Assembly: GCA_001275005.1 (NCBI GenBank)
Contig: JWZX01001935.1
Span: 1 to 26,782 of the forward strand
DNA: 26,782 nucleotides
Direction: 5' to 3'
DNA from: Chrysochromulina tobinii
Taxonomy: Eukaryota; Haptophyta; Prymnesiales; Chrysochromulinaceae
Shown: positions 1 to 8,611 of the stretch, one piece after another
How positions within the stretch are numbered: position 1 is the stretch's first letter
Layout: each line of letters starts with the position of its first letter
Notes under the pieces: generated by a model
Databases searched by the model: none
Told to the model about the DNA's origin: nothing
What the model saw: only the letters and a program-made list of their open reading frames with translations
Made by a program: the position numbers and the translations under genes

Positions 1-24
1 CCCATACCCGTACTGTATAGATAG

Positions 25-151
25 GGGGACTCAGAGCTCGGCCCTTAGTGGCCAGCTCTCGGGCATGCCGATTATAAATCATCATCCCGGGACTCAGAGC
101 TCGGCCCTTAGTGGCCAGCTCTCGGGCATGCCGATTATAAATCATCATCCC
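25..151 (+). repeat. Two tandem copies of a 63-bp TATA-bearing unit upstream of the TXNDC9-like gene
   Basis: A 63-bp unit occurs twice head to tail (about 25-88 and 88-151) with essentially no differences. Each copy contains GACTCAGAGCTCGG, then CTCGGGCATGCCG, and then ATTATAAATC. The TATAAAT cores lie near 73-79 and 136-142. A TATA box at 136 would place transcription start near 165-170. That agrees with translation starting at 263 rather than at the first upstream ATGs (158/161). The duplication therefore probably doubles a core promoter; this is inferred from position and motif only. Confidence 0.7.
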
Positions 152-262
152 TAACTTGTGATGCACAGAGAAGACTTCCTTTTCCACCCGTCGCGTTCAC
201 GTTCTCACCGCCTCACGTCCTTCGGGAAAGCGTCTTCTCTCTTCGCGCTGCAGCTCTTCACA

Positions 263-1111
263 ATGGCGTCCGGGTTCAACACGAGGCTGAATGGCGAGGA
301 CAACTACGATGCGGCTCGCCGTGGCGAGGGCACATCGCAAGTTGAGAAGAAGATCGACTCAGCGATGGAGGGCATGCACGCAGAGGATCACCCAGACCTC
401 GTCGCCACAATCAAGACAGCGCAGCAGGCCGAGGAGATAGCCAAGGAGGAGGTGGAGCAAGCGTGGCTTGCGGCCAAAGCCGACGGCACTGTACAGGCCA
501 TGAAGGGCGAAATCACACGAGCTAGGCTCGATGCCGTCGCGCCCCAGGAGACGGATAACGAAATCGAGGCGCTGCGCAAGCTCCGGCTGGCCCAGATGCG
601 GGGCCGTGCGGAGCTGCGCGCGCAGTGGCTGGAGCGCGGGCACGGCACGTATGTGGCGCTCGAGCAGGAATCGTCCTTCCTCCAGGCGCTACCGAAACAT
701 GAGCGTACCGTGTGCGCCCTGTGCATGGCGGGTTCGCTCGACGGCGAGCTGCTGCACACGCACATGCGCGCGCTCGCTCGAGTGCACATGGAAGCCTACT
801 TCTGCTGGCTCGACCCGGAGCGCGCGCCCGTGATGATGGGCATGGTGGATGTGGGCCGCTTGCCCGCGCTGCTGCTTTGCCTCAACGGCAAGGTCGTGCA
901 TGCGCTGCACGGCATCGATCGCTCGTTCACGACCGAGGGCGTGGCATACGAGCTCGGCCAGCATAAGCTAGTGGACTTTGAGGAAGGCCTGTGTTACTCT
1001 TCGGTCAAGGGCGGGTGCACGACGGCCACCGCGAATCACTCTACGAGCGGCCGCCACGTGCTCGACGATCCCGACGACGACTTGGATGACGACATCGACA
1101 TCGATGAGTAG
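263..1111 (+). CDS. TXNDC9 / phosducin-like (PLP3-type) thioredoxin-fold protein
   Basis: This 282-residue protein resembles the TXNDC9/PLP3 family, thioredoxin-fold cofactors of the CCT chaperonin that help tubulin and actin folding in the cytosol. The family-typical stretch is visible: an N-terminal helical region, then DNEIEALRKLRLAQM and RAQWLERGHGTYVAL, then a thioredoxin-like core with a helix (HTHMRALARVHMEAYF), the LDPERAP strand and turn, and RLPALLLCLNGKVV. The protein ends in an acidic Asp/Glu tail (about residues 268-282). The Cys normally found in the short active-site-like motif of TXNDC9 is absent; GELLHTHM stands there, so redox activity is unlikely. I chose ATG 263 (MASGFNTRL) because the first 35 codons of the longer frame from 158 look like leader sequence overlapping the expected transcription start. 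No intron is needed. The next gene lies 740 bp downstream on the same strand. Confidence 0.75.
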   Translation: MASGFNTRLNGEDNYDAARRGEGTSQVEKKIDSAMEGMHAEDHPDLVATIKTAQQAEEIAKEEVEQAWLAAKADGTVQAMKGEITRARLDAVAPQETDNEIEALRKLRLAQMRGRAELRAQWLERGHGTYVALEQESSFLQALPKHERTVCALCMAGSLDGELLHTHMRALARVHMEAYFCWLDPERAPVMMGMVDVGRLPALLLCLNGKVVHALHGIDRSFTTEGVAYELGQHKLVDFEEGLCYSSVKGGCTTATANHSTSGRHVLDDPDDDLDDDIDIDE

Positions 1112-1852
1112 GGAAAAGCGACGATCTATTCCTTTGGAGTTGCATTATGCCGGCTTGATGCAGACGCATGCATTATGCCTCGAGTACGGCCTCAGCGGCG
1201 CAGAAAATTCCTATTGTCTTCGTTGATTGTGCCGCCGCCCGTGCCCAACCCCTGAGCAAATATGTCTTTCTCACCGATCCGAGAAAGCTGCACCCTGCCG
1301 CTATTGGTCAAACTACTCGAAATTTTTTGCCGAACGTGCGTGCCGAAAACCCTGTGCGCCGGTCCCACCCTCTGATCCCAGTTTACCGGATTAGAGGCTA
1401 ATAGACGCGTTGGGACCGTAACGGCGAGTAACGGCGTTCCAGGAACTGCCGCGAAACTTGTGTGAAAAGTTGGCGATTAAGTTGACGCATGACGAGGGAT
1501 GTCGATCCGAGCAGGGTACCACAACATCTGTTCGTTGAATTACGCACAACATTCATTGACGGCCCGATGACGCACAAAGAACGTGCACACCGAAGACCGT
1601 GTTAAACCGTGTACGTATCTTGAACGCGAACAGTTAACGGAAAATGTCTCTGTGTGTACAGCTGTTAGCTTTGAACTTGAACTTGAACTTGAACTCGGCT
1701 CGCTTTGATCTTTATTCCTCTCTCGTCTCTTCTTCGGATGTCTTGAACGGCGTTCCTGGAAATTACCTCCGGTCTTCGAATCTGTCGCCTCAGATGCGCA
1801 AAGGCGACTGGGCTGCAACACGTCTACGTCCACTCACAACGCGTTCGCCGAC
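1112..1852. other. Intergenic region between the TXNDC9-like and ABC transporter genes
   Basis: No convincing gene is seen; only short overlapping frames occur on both strands. The interval holds the 3' end of the upstream gene, the (TTGAAC)4 tract at 1671-1694, and presumably the promoter and 5' UTR of the ABC transporter. A CT-rich stretch (about 1705-1740) precedes that start. The motif GTAACGGCG occurs twice, 12 bp apart, near 1418-1435. Confidence 0.6.
1671..1694 (+). repeat. Hexanucleotide microsatellite (TTGAAC)4
   Basis: Four perfect copies of TTGAAC lie in the leader region upstream of the ABC transporter. The tract is short and noncoding as far as can be seen. Confidence 0.9.
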
Positions 1853-4015
1853 ATGAGCGAGCCCACAACAGCCATCACCGTCGTCAGCCCCAAAGAGGCA
1901 CCCACGCGCGAGAAGCCCAAGGAAAAGCAAATGAGGGCCAGTGCGTCGCTTCTGCTGCAGTTTGCGACCGGATGGGACCTCTTCTACATGATCTTTGCCG
2001 CCAGTTTGCAGTTCTTGGTGGGCGGCGCCATGATCATCCCGCTCGTCTTCTTCCAACAATTCTTCGATGCGGCGGGCGAGACGACATCGATCTCCCCCAT
2101 CGACATGGATGTGATTTCCGAGACCGCGCTCAACTTTACGTTGGTCGGCTGCGGGCTGATTGTCGGCTTTTTCTTTTCAGTGTGGCCTGTGATGCTTGCT
2201 GCGGCGAGCCAGAAGAGGAAATGGAAGAAGAACTCCCTTCGCGCGGTCCTCAGCCAAGACGTGGGCTGGTTCGACGTGAGCAACCCACAGGAGCTCGGCT
2301 CCAAGATCACCGCGAGCACGACCAACATCTACAAGTCCCTCGACTTCCCGTCGTACATGATCTTCCAGGGCATGGGCATGGCGATCGGCGGCATCTTATT
2401 CGGCTTCTTGCGCGCGTGGAAGGTCGCGCTTGTCGTCACAGCCGTCATCCCCATTGTGATCTCCATCTTCGTGGTCTTTTTCTACGTACTCTTCTCCGCC
2501 ACGTCGGTTCGAAACAAGGCGTACGCCACAGCCGATGGTCTGGCGACCGAATCGCTCTTCGCGATGCGTACCGTCGCGGCGCTCGGCGTCGAGCAGCGCT
2601 TCGCGGACAACTTCGTCGCCGTCCTCGAGCACGCGACGAAGGTGCAGGTGCGCATCAGCCCGCTCGTCGGCTTCACGGGTGGCACGGCGCTCTCGTCCTT
2701 CCTGTGGCTGCTCGTGACGGGCTTCCTGTCGGGCGGCTACTTCTTCTCGGAGCAGATGGACGAGTCGAAGTTCGACTATACGTACAACAACCTCACCTGG
2801 TGCGCCACCAAGGAGAACGCCCCGTTGTGTGGGCCGACGGGCTGCATCGCAGTGCCAGAGGCGATGGGCTGCGCCGCGGTTCCCGCGGCAATGGGCGGGC
2901 CGTACCAAAACTTCGAGATGAATTGCCGCTGGATGGGCTTCGTCAACTCCGGCGACAACTTCTCGACGATGCTGCTCGCGGGCCTTCAACAGCCATCTAC
3001 CGCCGCCTTCGAGGCATATGCCCAGACGCGGGTCAAGAGCTCCTGGCTCGATGAGCAGCCCGATCTCCTCGAAGGTTGTCCGCTCAGCGCGGCCGCGGTG
3101 CTCATCTGCGTGTTCGCGATGATGAACGGCGCGCAGGGCTTCGGCGCGGGCTTCGGCTCGCTCGCCAACTTCGCGCAGGGTCTCGTGGGCGCAGGCACGC
3201 TCGACCCAATCATCAAACGCAAGTCTCCGATCGACCCCTTCTCATCGGAGGGACTCAAGCCCGAAAGCGTTGAGGGGGCGATCGAGGTGAAGGACGTGGT
3301 GTTCGCCTATCCTTCGGCGCCCGAGCACCTGGTGTGCAACGGCTACTCGCTCTCCGTCCAGGCGGGCCAGACGGTCGCTCTGTGCGGCGCGTCCGGCTCG
3401 GGCAAGAGCACCCTCGTCTCCTTCATCATGCGTTTCTACGACCCGCGATCGGGCATCGTCACCCTCGATGGGCACGACCTCAAGTCGCTCAACGTCCGTT
3501 GGCTGCGCTCGCAGCTCGGCCTCGTCGGCCAGGAGCCGGTGCTCTTCAAAGGCACCGTCGCCGAGAACATTGCGTACGGCTATTTCGAGGCGACGCAGGA
3601 GGAGATCGAGGCTGCGGCCAAGATGGCCAACGCGCACGAGTTCATCACCAAAGACCTCGACGACCAGTACTCGTCCGATGTGGGGCTACGTGGCGGCAAG
3701 CTGTCCGGCGGGCAGAAGCAGCGCGTCGCGATCGCGCGCGCCATCATCAAGAAGCCGGCGGTGCTGCTGCTCGACGAGGCGACGAGTGCGCTCGACAACA
3801 CGTCCGAGAAGGTCGTGCAGGCGGCGCTCGACGAGATCATGACCAAGATGAAGCGCACGACCATCGTGATCGCGCACCGGCTGAGCACGATCCGCAACGC
3901 CAACAAGATCGCCGTCGTCGACAGGGGCAGGATTGTCGAGCAGGGCACGCACGACGAGCTGCTCATGCGGTCAGGAGGCATGTACAGCAACCTGGTTATT
4001 GCGCAGTCCTCGTGA
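1853..4015 (+). CDS. ABCB-type half ABC transporter with a long cysteine-rich TM5-TM6 loop
   Basis: This 720-residue half transporter has one exporter-type membrane domain (about residues 35-440) followed by one nucleotide-binding domain (about 470-715). It would work as a dimer, exporting a substrate that cannot be named from sequence. The ATPase motifs are complete: Walker A GASGSGKST at 512-520, signature LSGGQKQR at 617-624, Walker B VLLLDEA from 637 with catalytic Glu642, and switch His675 in IAHRLST. Membrane-domain hallmarks of the P-glycoprotein family are present, such as the DVGWFD coupling motif. The TM5-TM6 loop is unusually long (about residues 299-409). It has six cysteines and two N-glycosylation sequons (NLT, NFS), whereas family members have only a few residues here. 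ATG 1853 sits in a good context (GACATGAG). No intron is needed and the C-terminus is normal, so this is not a truncated full-size transporter by obvious breakage. Confidence 0.93.
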   Translation: MSEPTTAITVVSPKEAPTREKPKEKQMRASASLLLQFATGWDLFYMIFAASLQFLVGGAMIIPLVFFQQFFDAAGETTSISPIDMDVISETALNFTLVGCGLIVGFFFSVWPVMLAAASQKRKWKKNSLRAVLSQDVGWFDVSNPQELGSKITASTTNIYKSLDFPSYMIFQGMGMAIGGILFGFLRAWKVALVVTAVIPIVISIFVVFFYVLFSATSVRNKAYATADGLATESLFAMRTVAALGVEQRFADNFVAVLEHATKVQVRISPLVGFTGGTALSSFLWLLVTGFLSGGYFFSEQMDESKFDYTYNNLTWCATKENAPLCGPTGCIAVPEAMGCAAVPAAMGGPYQNFEMNCRWMGFVNSGDNFSTMLLAGLQQPSTAAFEAYAQTRVKSSWLDEQPDLLEGCPLSAAAVLICVFAMMNGAQGFGAGFGSLANFAQGLVGAGTLDPIIKRKSPIDPFSSEGLKPESVEGAIEVKDVVFAYPSAPEHLVCNGYSLSVQAGQTVALCGASGSGKSTLVSFIMRFYDPRSGIVTLDGHDLKSLNVRWLRSQLGLVGQEPVLFKGTVAENIAYGYFEATQEEIEAAAKMANAHEFITKDLDDQYSSDVGLRGGKLSGGQKQRVAIARAIIKKPAVLLLDEATSALDNTSEKVVQAALDEIMTKMKRTTIVIAHRLSTIRNANKIAVVDRGRIVEQGTHDELLMRSGGMYSNLVIAQSS

Positions 4016-4438
4016 TGAGTCCCTTTCCCCATTGCTCCGAACTGGCAGTTGGCAGTTGCTGCCCATGCCTGACCTTCGAACGCATGTTCTCGTATGGGCC
4101 TCACGCGTGGGTATGCGTGTTCACAACGTAGAACGTAGACACCCGCGCCCGGCACTCGCCCCTGTTGCCTCATCGTGTTGTGTGTCGGTCTGCACCAGGC
4201 TCCAGGGCGGGGGTGTTCTCGGTCCGCGGTGCCGGCCGACAGGCCCGAGGCCGGATTGCATGGGGTGAAAACTAACCGAACTTTCCGCTTACATCTCTGA
4301 GCACTGAGGTCCTCATCATTGTTCATTCTGATAGACGTGCCGTGATACATGTAGAAGAAGAATTCTTAACGCGGATGAATTTGGATCAAGTTTTGGATTC
4401 ATCTGAAACCGGTAGGAATTCGGAATCCTACCGCATGA
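4016..4438. other. Intergenic region, nothing recognised
   Basis: This is the 3' flank of the ABC transporter and the presumed promoter of the next gene. It is less GC-rich near 4300-4430 than the flanking coding DNA. A short partly self-complementary stretch (ATTCGGAATCC and GGTAGGAATTC) lies near 4411-4432. No ORF or RNA gene is supported. Confidence 0.5.
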
Positions 4439-7400
4439 ATGATCGCGCCGATTCAAGTGAAGAACGGATCGTCTCCGGCACAACACTGCTCGAGCTTCGC
4501 CTCGGACGGGGCGTCCCCTCCTGCCATGGTGCTCAATACCACTTTTAGCACATCTCCCACGAAGCCTCTCCCACAGTCGGCCTCTTTCCGACACTGGGCC
4601 CTACTCTCGCCCATCGACTCGCCACGGAGCAGCCGGATCGAGGCAGCCCGCCTGAAAACGTTTGAGCACCAGGCCCGACCAACAGAGTCGTCGCCGCCTC
4701 CGCCTCCGCCTCCGACGCTCGACCAGGTACTTGCTGATGGAAACGAGACCGAGAACGAATCGTCACCGAAGGCGGTGCCGCCTGGCTCGTTTGGCCTGGA
4801 TGTTAAGTCGCTTCCCTGCCGGAGGACATCGCAGTCAGCCCGTACGGCGGTCGTGCTGCGCGCCGCGTATCAGATCGTCCAGGTCCAACGGCGGCAGCTC
4901 AATGAACTTCAACGCCAGGTCAAGAGTCGCGACAACTCCATCCGCGTCCTCGAATCGGCGCTGCGTGCTGCCGAGGCGCGGGCAGCTGCACCCCGACCGC
5001 CTGTTGCGTCGCCGCCCGCTGCTGCGACTGACATGCCGGCGCCGGCACGGGCACGCTCGAGCAGCAGCGCCACGGAGCCCACGGACGCGGCTGCAGATGC
5101 GACTCCCGAGTGGCAGCGTGTCGAGGCTCTCGCACTCGAGCTCGATGTGCTCAATTGGTGCCTCGGAGAGGGGCCCGCCTTCTCACGCGCAGACTTTTGG
5201 CGTGAAGCTCTGCCGCGCGGCGCAGCGATGCTCGCCGCGTGCGGCGAGGACGCCGAGCTCGCTTGCGTGGCTGCCGTCGCGTGGCGAGCGACTGTCGAGG
5301 TGGCGCATCGGTCGCCTCAGCCACCCGAGAGGCTCGTCACCGCCTTTCGACGCGCGCGCGACCGTGTGAACCTGCGCCTCACCCGTTCTCTCACGCATGC
5401 TGGCTCGCAGCAGCCCTCTGCCGAGCGACTCAGTGCGTGGCTCGGCTCGCTCCGGCCCGAGCTGCCGCCGCTGCCGCTCTCGCTGTGCACGTGCCTTCGG
5501 GACGAGGTGGCCGGCGCCGAGGTGGCGGCTGGCGAGGCGGTGACCACAGTGCTTGTGGCGCCCGAGAGGCGGACGTTGCGTTGCGTCAACGACGCGGGTG
5601 CGCAGGTGGACATCGAGCAGTTTCGCAGCCCGAAGGCGCTCGACAGCGCGGGGCTGGGGAGCGGAGCGGAGGACGAGGACGAAGCGTACCCGATCCGCAA
5701 GGCGGCCTTGCTCGCTGGCGAAGTGTGGAGGCTTGCTCGCAAGGCTGAGGCGGGGCCGGGGGCAGAGCTCCACCTACGTGTGCGAGAGGCGGGCGGGTCG
5801 TGGCAGCGTGTCATCGTGCGTTTCGAGCCATGCGACAGCCTCTCGCAGTACGGGCGCACGACGCAACCACGTGTCTCGCGCGTCCCCAGCGTCAGCCCTC
5901 GACGCAGCCCTCGACGCCCTCGTCGTCAGTCGCTGGCTGACGGGGACGCATCCGGCGACGTGGTCGACACTCATACTCGTGCTCGTGATCGTGCTCGGAA
6001 GGATGATGGGGCGGCTGCCGACGCGGCATTCGACGACGACGCGCCTAGCCTCGACGGCAGCGACGGCGAGGAGGCTCGTAGCCCGAGTAGAAGGCGGCCG
6101 CCGCGCCCTTGCCAGCCGCCGGTGCCCTCGCTGTTACTATCGCCGTTAGGCGCGTATGCAACAGGGCTAGGCGACGAGGGCGCGTCGTCGGGGGCGTTCC
6201 CGCTGTCCCTGCTGTCACGCTCGTCGGCGGCGCTGCTGCCGGCGGCGCGCTCGCCCCTGATCCTCAGATCCAACCGTCGCCGTGGCAGCCTGAGCGCCTC
6301 GCCCGCCGCCGCCGCCGCCGCCGATGAGGGTTGTGCCTCGTCTGTACCGATGTCGCCAGCACAGCCGCAGCCGCCGCTGAGCCCGCTGCCGCCCGCGCAG
6401 GAGGTCGCTGAGGCGGCCGCCGCCGTCGTGAGCGCCGCACGCGAGGCCTTTGGAGGAGCGGTGCGGAATCTCGTCCATGCATGTGAAGCGCCCAAGTCGC
6501 TCGAGGTCGCCACTGCGGTGCATGAGTTGCGTACATGCGCGGACGCCTGTGCGCGGGCCGCACAGGCGCAGCTGAGGCTCTGCGCGTCATGGGAAGAGCG
6601 CACCGCCACGGCACTCAGCGCCCTCACCAAGCCGCCACCGCCTACACGGCGACCCTCGTGCCCACGCAAATCCAGCAGTCGACCCCTGGAGCCACTAGCA
6701 GTCGATGCCCACGAGCCACCGCCGCCGCCCACACACGAGCCTCTAGTCGCGAGGGTGGTGCCGCTGCTGACGAGCGGGTGCCCAGCAGGCGCGGCGGCGG
6801 TGGCAGCGGCCCTCGAGGCACGCGGCGCGACGCTCCTCGCCGACGTGGCCGAGGCGGTGCTCCGCGCGCCCGGCCGCGCGCAGAGTGCACGTCAGCTACG
6901 CCGACTGGACGCAGCGGATGTGGAGGCGCTCATCGAAGCCCTCGAGGCGGCCGCGGCCGCGTCGTCGTGGGCACTCGACGCCGCTCCCGAGGCTGCCGCC
7001 GCCGGCAGTGCGGGGAGCAGCCTGTTGGCGAACCGAGGAGCGGGATGCAGCCTCGCCGCAGCCTTCGAAGCAGCGGCGCCCACGACGGCGCCAGTTGGGG
7101 CGGCGGAGGCGGCTCGCGCTGTAAGAGGCAGCGCGCCCGCAGGTGTGCCATCGGCGGCGGTGCGAGCGGCGGCGGCGGCGGCGGCGGATGCAGCGGCGCG
7201 GCTACGTAAGGGACGCGAGGCGGTCGGCGTGCTCGCCCTTCGTGAGCGCACCGTGCGCGAGAGCGACGAGGCGCACGAGCCCGCCGGGACGGGCGCCACA
7301 TGCATTACCGAGGAGGCCACCTCCCTAGCCAGGAGCTCAACGCCGGTGCCAGCGCCGCCACCGACGACGACGACGGACGCAACGGAGGGCGCGACGGCGG

Positions 7401-7942
7401 CCCCTGCCTCCGCCCCGACGGCGGACGCCGCGCTGAGCGCTTCTCCACGGCCGAGGCGTCCGTCGATCGAGTGCGGCGGCCCGAGCGCCTTTGGCCAGAG
7501 CGGTGGCGGCGGCGGTACGAGCGAGCTCCGATCTCCGGGAGGTCTGCGCGAGATCTCGCCGCATGATGTCAACCTGGAGGCTCTCAACACGACGATCGAG
7601 GAGCACCGCAAGCGGCTGCTCGAAGAGCGTCGTCGGCTCGAGGCGCGCCGTCTCAAGCGGCTCAGCGCCCCCGCCGCCAGCCCAGTACGCCCACCCACCG
7701 CCGCCGCCGCCGCTGCCGCTACGTACAAGGCGCCGCTGCCCACTCTCAGCGAGCGTCGAAGCGAGCGCGCACCGTGCCAGCCGCTCTGGGCCCTCGGGAA
7801 GCCATCGCGGCGCTACAGCGCGTGCGGCCGGCTCGGTTGGTGGGGGTTGGCAAGCGCGCGCGAGTGGCGACGATGTCAGCTCTCTCCTGCAGCCTCCGCA
7901 ACCCCCACCCATCAAGGCTCAGGAGGCGGTGGATCTGCTTGA
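4439..7942 (+). CDS. Large Ala/Ser/Pro-rich protein with coiled-coil segments, function unknown
   Basis: This 1,167-residue open frame is not assigned to any family. A Ser/Pro-rich N-terminus with a Pro run is followed by a short basic coiled-coil-like helix (AYQIVQVQRRQLNELQRQVK, near residues 140-175). A more globular-looking segment (about 225-475, with WCLGEGPAFSRADFWREAL) comes next, then a long disordered Ser/Arg/Ala region. Two further helical Ala-rich segments follow (about 655-715 and 765-850), then a charged C-terminal helix (TIEEHRKRLLEERRRLEARR). ATG 4526 (CTGCCATGG) has a better context than 4439, so 29 N-terminal residues are doubtful. The last ~85 residues look uncharacteristic. 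A splice acceptor with a good pyrimidine tract (CTCTCTCCTGCAG, ending 7892) would give the alternative ending PPQPPPIKAQEAVDLLD with stop at 7944-7946, using a possible phase-0 donor GTACGC at 7685. The composition could suggest a cytoskeletal or scaffold protein, but nothing proves it. Confidence 0.65.
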   Translation: MIAPIQVKNGSSPAQHCSSFASDGASPPAMVLNTTFSTSPTKPLPQSASFRHWALLSPIDSPRSSRIEAARLKTFEHQARPTESSPPPPPPPTLDQVLADGNETENESSPKAVPPGSFGLDVKSLPCRRTSQSARTAVVLRAAYQIVQVQRRQLNELQRQVKSRDNSIRVLESALRAAEARAAAPRPPVASPPAAATDMPAPARARSSSSATEPTDAAADATPEWQRVEALALELDVLNWCLGEGPAFSRADFWREALPRGAAMLAACGEDAELACVAAVAWRATVEVAHRSPQPPERLVTAFRRARDRVNLRLTRSLTHAGSQQPSAERLSAWLGSLRPELPPLPLSLCTCLRDEVAGAEVAAGEAVTTVLVAPERRTLRCVNDAGAQVDIEQFRSPKALDSAGLGSGAEDEDEAYPIRKAALLAGEVWRLARKAEAGPGAELHLRVREAGGSWQRVIVRFEPCDSLSQYGRTTQPRVSRVPSVSPRRSPRRPRRQSLADGDASGDVVDTHTRARDRARKDDGAAADAAFDDDAPSLDGSDGEEARSPSRRRPPRPCQPPVPSLLLSPLGAYATGLGDEGASSGAFPLSLLSRSSAALLPAARSPLILRSNRRRGSLSASPAAAAAADEGCASSVPMSPAQPQPPLSPLPPAQEVAEAAAAVVSAAREAFGGAVRNLVHACEAPKSLEVATAVHELRTCADACARAAQAQLRLCASWEERTATALSALTKPPPPTRRPSCPRKSSSRPLEPLAVDAHEPPPPPTHEPLVARVVPLLTSGCPAGAAAVAAALEARGATLLADVAEAVLRAPGRAQSARQLRRLDAADVEALIEALEAAAAASSWALDAAPEAAAAGSAGSSLLANRGAGCSLAAAFEAAAPTTAPVGAAEAARAVRGSAPAGVPSAAVRAAAAAAADAAARLRKGREAVGVLALRERTVRESDEAHEPAGTGATCITEEATSLARSSTPVPAPPPTTTTDATEGATAAPASAPTADAALSASPRPRRPSIECGGPSAFGQSGGGGGTSELRSPGGLREISPHDVNLEALNTTIEEHRKRLLEERRRLEARRLKRLSAPAASPVRPPTAAAAAAATYKAPLPTLSERRSERAPCQPLWALGKPSRRYSACGRLGWWGLASAREWRRCQLSPAASATPTHQGSGGGGSA

Positions 7943-8611
7943 TTAGACTGTTTAATATGACGAAGCTTGGAAGCACGCCGGGGGGGCAGTACCGGTCTGT
8001 GTTCGAGAGGGGGACCATCGGGGCGACGATGTTGCGACGACAGTATCGAGAGAATGTCTGAGGAGCGACCGTGCGCGGCCTGGGCGGTGCGGGCGAGTCC
8101 TCGGTGGGCGCAACCGTCGACGCAACCGGAAGCGGCCATGCATTGGCCATTGCATGCAAGGTGCCACGCCAGCGTGCGCACGGCAGTGGTTGCACCGCCG
8201 GCGCCCGGTAGCGGTACGCCAGTCGCCAGCAGGCAGCACACGGTTCACGAGGCGCGGTTGCCGGTTCGACGGTCGCCCGGCCGGCGCCGCGCGGGGACCA
8301 CAGTGTTTCAGATTTGTCTACCCGCGCCGGGGTCTGCTCGATCGATGACTTTCGACCGGACTGGGACACTCGACCGGCCGGGACCGCACCGGTCCCAGGT
8401 TGACACGTAACTATCTACTAATACTACTAAACTATACAACGATCATGTGCCATGTGAACCAGCGGCGCACTCGCGTCTTCGAATCAAACCGCCCGAGTCC
8501 CGTCTTCGTCGTTGTGTCACCCCGCGAGCGTCCGATGACCGCCTTGCGCGGCGCGCGCCGCGCGCGCCGGCGGCATCGCATCGACGTGCCGAGCCGCTGC
8601 GCACGCGCCGC
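7943..8611. other. Convergent intergenic region
   Basis: This region lies between the 3' ends of two convergent genes. I see no supported gene; the frames present are short and mutually overlapping. An AT-richer stretch near 8400-8450 (ACTATCTACTAATACTAC) is the likely zone of transcript ends. A GC-rich hairpin at 8380-8396 (GGGACCG, loop CAC, CGGTCCC) precedes it. A very GC-rich alternating tract lies at about 8546-8575. Confidence 0.5.

Noticed and set aside
6264-7743. Long antisense frames opposite the large Ala/Ser/Pro-rich protein
   Set aside because: High GC content gives long open frames on the opposite strand. They show Arg- and Ala-rich shadow composition and no family motif.
8480-8505. 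tRNA T-arm-like string TTCGAATC
   Set aside because: There is no matching acceptor, D or anticodon arm around it.
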